Source: Clostridia bacterium (GTDB taxonomy: Bacteria > UBA6262 > WVXT01). From it: a DNA stretch of 5,517 nucleotides. The translations under genes and the position numbers were made by a program. Shown here one piece after another: positions 4,594 to 5,517 of this stretch; positions within the stretch are counted from its first letter, which is position 1; every line of letters begins with the position of its first letter. Location of the stretch: positions 1 through 5,517 of the forward strand of contig DAOVHK010000098.1 of the NCBI GenBank assembly GCA_030671905.1, in the 5' to 3' direction. Under the pieces are notes generated by a model, which saw only the letters and a program-made list of their open reading frames with translations, was not told the origin of the DNA and did not search any database.

Positions 4594-5517
4594 ATGTCTA
4601 AGTTACAATCACAAGATAAAGAATATAAGATTATTGTAGTGGGTGGTGGCCATGCTGGCTGTGAGGCAGCTCTGGCAGCGTCCCGGCTTGGTTGTAAGAC
4701 TCTACTTTTGACTATGAATCTGGATACTATTGCCTTTATGTCTTGTAACCCAGCAGTTGGTGGTTTAGCTAAGGGCCAGTTGGTTAAAGCGATAGATGCT
4801 TTGGGCGGGGAGATGGCTAAGAACACGGATGCCACGGCTATTCAGTTTCGACGATTGAACATGACCAAAGGTGCAGCTGTGCGTAGTTCACGAGCACAGG
4901 TGGATAGGCAAGCCTATCGGTTGAAGATGAAAGAAGTCTTAGAGAGACAGGAAAATCTGGAATTGAAACAAGCCCTGGTTGAAGAAATTCTGGTGGAGAA
5001 AAAAAGAGTGGTAGGAATAAAAACAAGCATTGGTGAGAAGTTTTATGCACAAGCAGTAATTATTACTCCCGGAACTTTCTTAAAAGGATTAATTCATATT
5101 GGTTTGACCAATTTCCCTGCTGGCAGGATGGGTGACTTCCCGGCAGTAAAACTTTCAGAGAATCTTAAGGAACTCGGTTTTCGGATAGGCAGATTCAAGA
5201 CAGGAACCTGTCCTCGCTTGGACGGAAAAACTATCGATTTTTCTAAACTAAAAACCCAACAAGGCGATGAATTTCCCTTTCCTTTCTCTTTTACTACTAA
5301 AAAGGTAACTCAGTCTCAACTACCCTGTTATATTACCTATACCGATAGTAAAACGCACCAGATAATCAGAGAAGGATTGGACCGTTCCCCTCTGTATACT
5401 GGTGTTATCAAGGGGACAGGGGTACGTTACTGTCCCTCCATTGAAGATAAGGTAATGAAATTCCCGGAAAGAGAACGCCATCAGATTTTTTTGGAACCAG
5501 AAGGTGTTGATACATCC
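4594..5517 (+). CDS. mnmG: tRNA U34 5-carboxymethylaminomethyl modification enzyme MnmG (GidA), N-terminal part
   Basis: Open for 308 codons to the window end; the usual length is about 620-630 residues, so roughly half is present. With MnmE, MnmG installs the (carboxymethyl)aminomethyl group on wobble uridine 34 of certain tRNAs, using FAD, NADH and methylene-tetrahydrofolate. Visible marks are the FAD-binding VVGGGHAGCEAA (15-26), MSCNPAVGGLAKG (49-61) with C51, IQFRRLN (83-89), KGAAVRSSRAQ (92-102), PGTFLKG (159-165), GRFKTGTCPR (199-208), PCYITYT (246-252) and RYCPSIEDKVM (278-288) with C280. C51 and C280 correspond to the two functionally important cysteines of E. coli MnmG. Position 206 is Cys where KTGTPPR is usual. 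ATG 4594 is chosen because it lies close to the FAD motif; an in-frame GTG at 4564 would add ten residues directly behind the terminator. The ribosome binding site is weak (GGA at 4584-4586). Confidence 0.96.
   Translation, partial: MSKLQSQDKEYKIIVVGGGHAGCEAALAASRLGCKTLLLTMNLDTIAFMSCNPAVGGLAKGQLVKAIDALGGEMAKNTDATAIQFRRLNMTKGAAVRSSRAQVDRQAYRLKMKEVLERQENLELKQALVEEILVEKKRVVGIKTSIGEKFYAQAVIITPGTFLKGLIHIGLTNFPAGRMGDFPAVKLSENLKELGFRIGRFKTGTCPRLDGKTIDFSKLKTQQGDEFPFPFSFTTKKVTQSQLPCYITYTDSKTHQIIREGLDRSPLYTGVIKGTGVRYCPSIEDKVMKFPERERHQIFLEPEGVDTS

Noticed and set aside
4125..4835. A 236-codon open frame on the minus strand across the end of the GAF-ANTAR gene, the terminator and the start of mnmG
   Set aside because: It lies antisense to two firmly identified genes, has no recognisable motif and reads through the terminator hairpin. 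It is a by-product of the coding pattern on the + strand.

Overview
The window reads as part of a bacterial chromosome with moderate to slightly low GC. All recognisable genes lie on the + strand and are closely packed. Family content (MnmG, CinA, short-form ThiC, GAF-ANTAR) points to a bacterium. The short ThiC without the long N-terminal extension, and a GAF-ANTAR protein among housekeeping genes, would fit an anaerobic or deep-branching lineage (Clostridia, Deltaproteobacteria-like groups or a candidate phylum such as Omnitrophota). That placement is a guess; no marker here fixes the taxonomy.

Layout. 1-354 is the C-terminal part of thiamine-phosphate synthase (ThiE), followed 4 nt later by ThiC, the HMP-phosphate synthase (359-1690). 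Together they supply and join the pyrimidine half of thiamine. Two short inverted repeats lie at the 3' end of thiC, one of them spanning its stop codon. A YfcE-type metallophosphoesterase (1726-2274) follows behind a strong ribosome binding site. The 161-nt gap 2275-2435 is filled mostly by a 114-bp structured palindrome: an 18-bp perfect outer stem and two possible inner hairpins. A third copy of its end sequence lies next to the ribosome binding site of cinA.

CinA (2436-3728) is a full two-domain protein: an N-terminal MoCF-like pyrophosphatase and a C-terminal PncC-type NMN deamidase, acting in pyridine-nucleotide recycling. After 27 nt comes a 241-aa GAF-ANTAR protein (3756-4481), predicted to bind RNA and control transcription termination in response to a ligand or partner sensed by the GAF domain. 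A convincing Rho-independent terminator (4518-4560) follows, ending only 33 nt before mnmG (4594 to the window end), which encodes the FAD subunit of the tRNA U34 modification enzyme.

The most interesting parts are non-coding: the nested palindrome with an alternative pairing partner before cinA, and the terminator squeezed between an antiterminator-type gene and mnmG with little room for a separate promoter. The latter makes mnmG, or another nearby transcript, a candidate target for attenuation. No CRISPR array, tRNA, rRNA or complete insertion sequence was seen.
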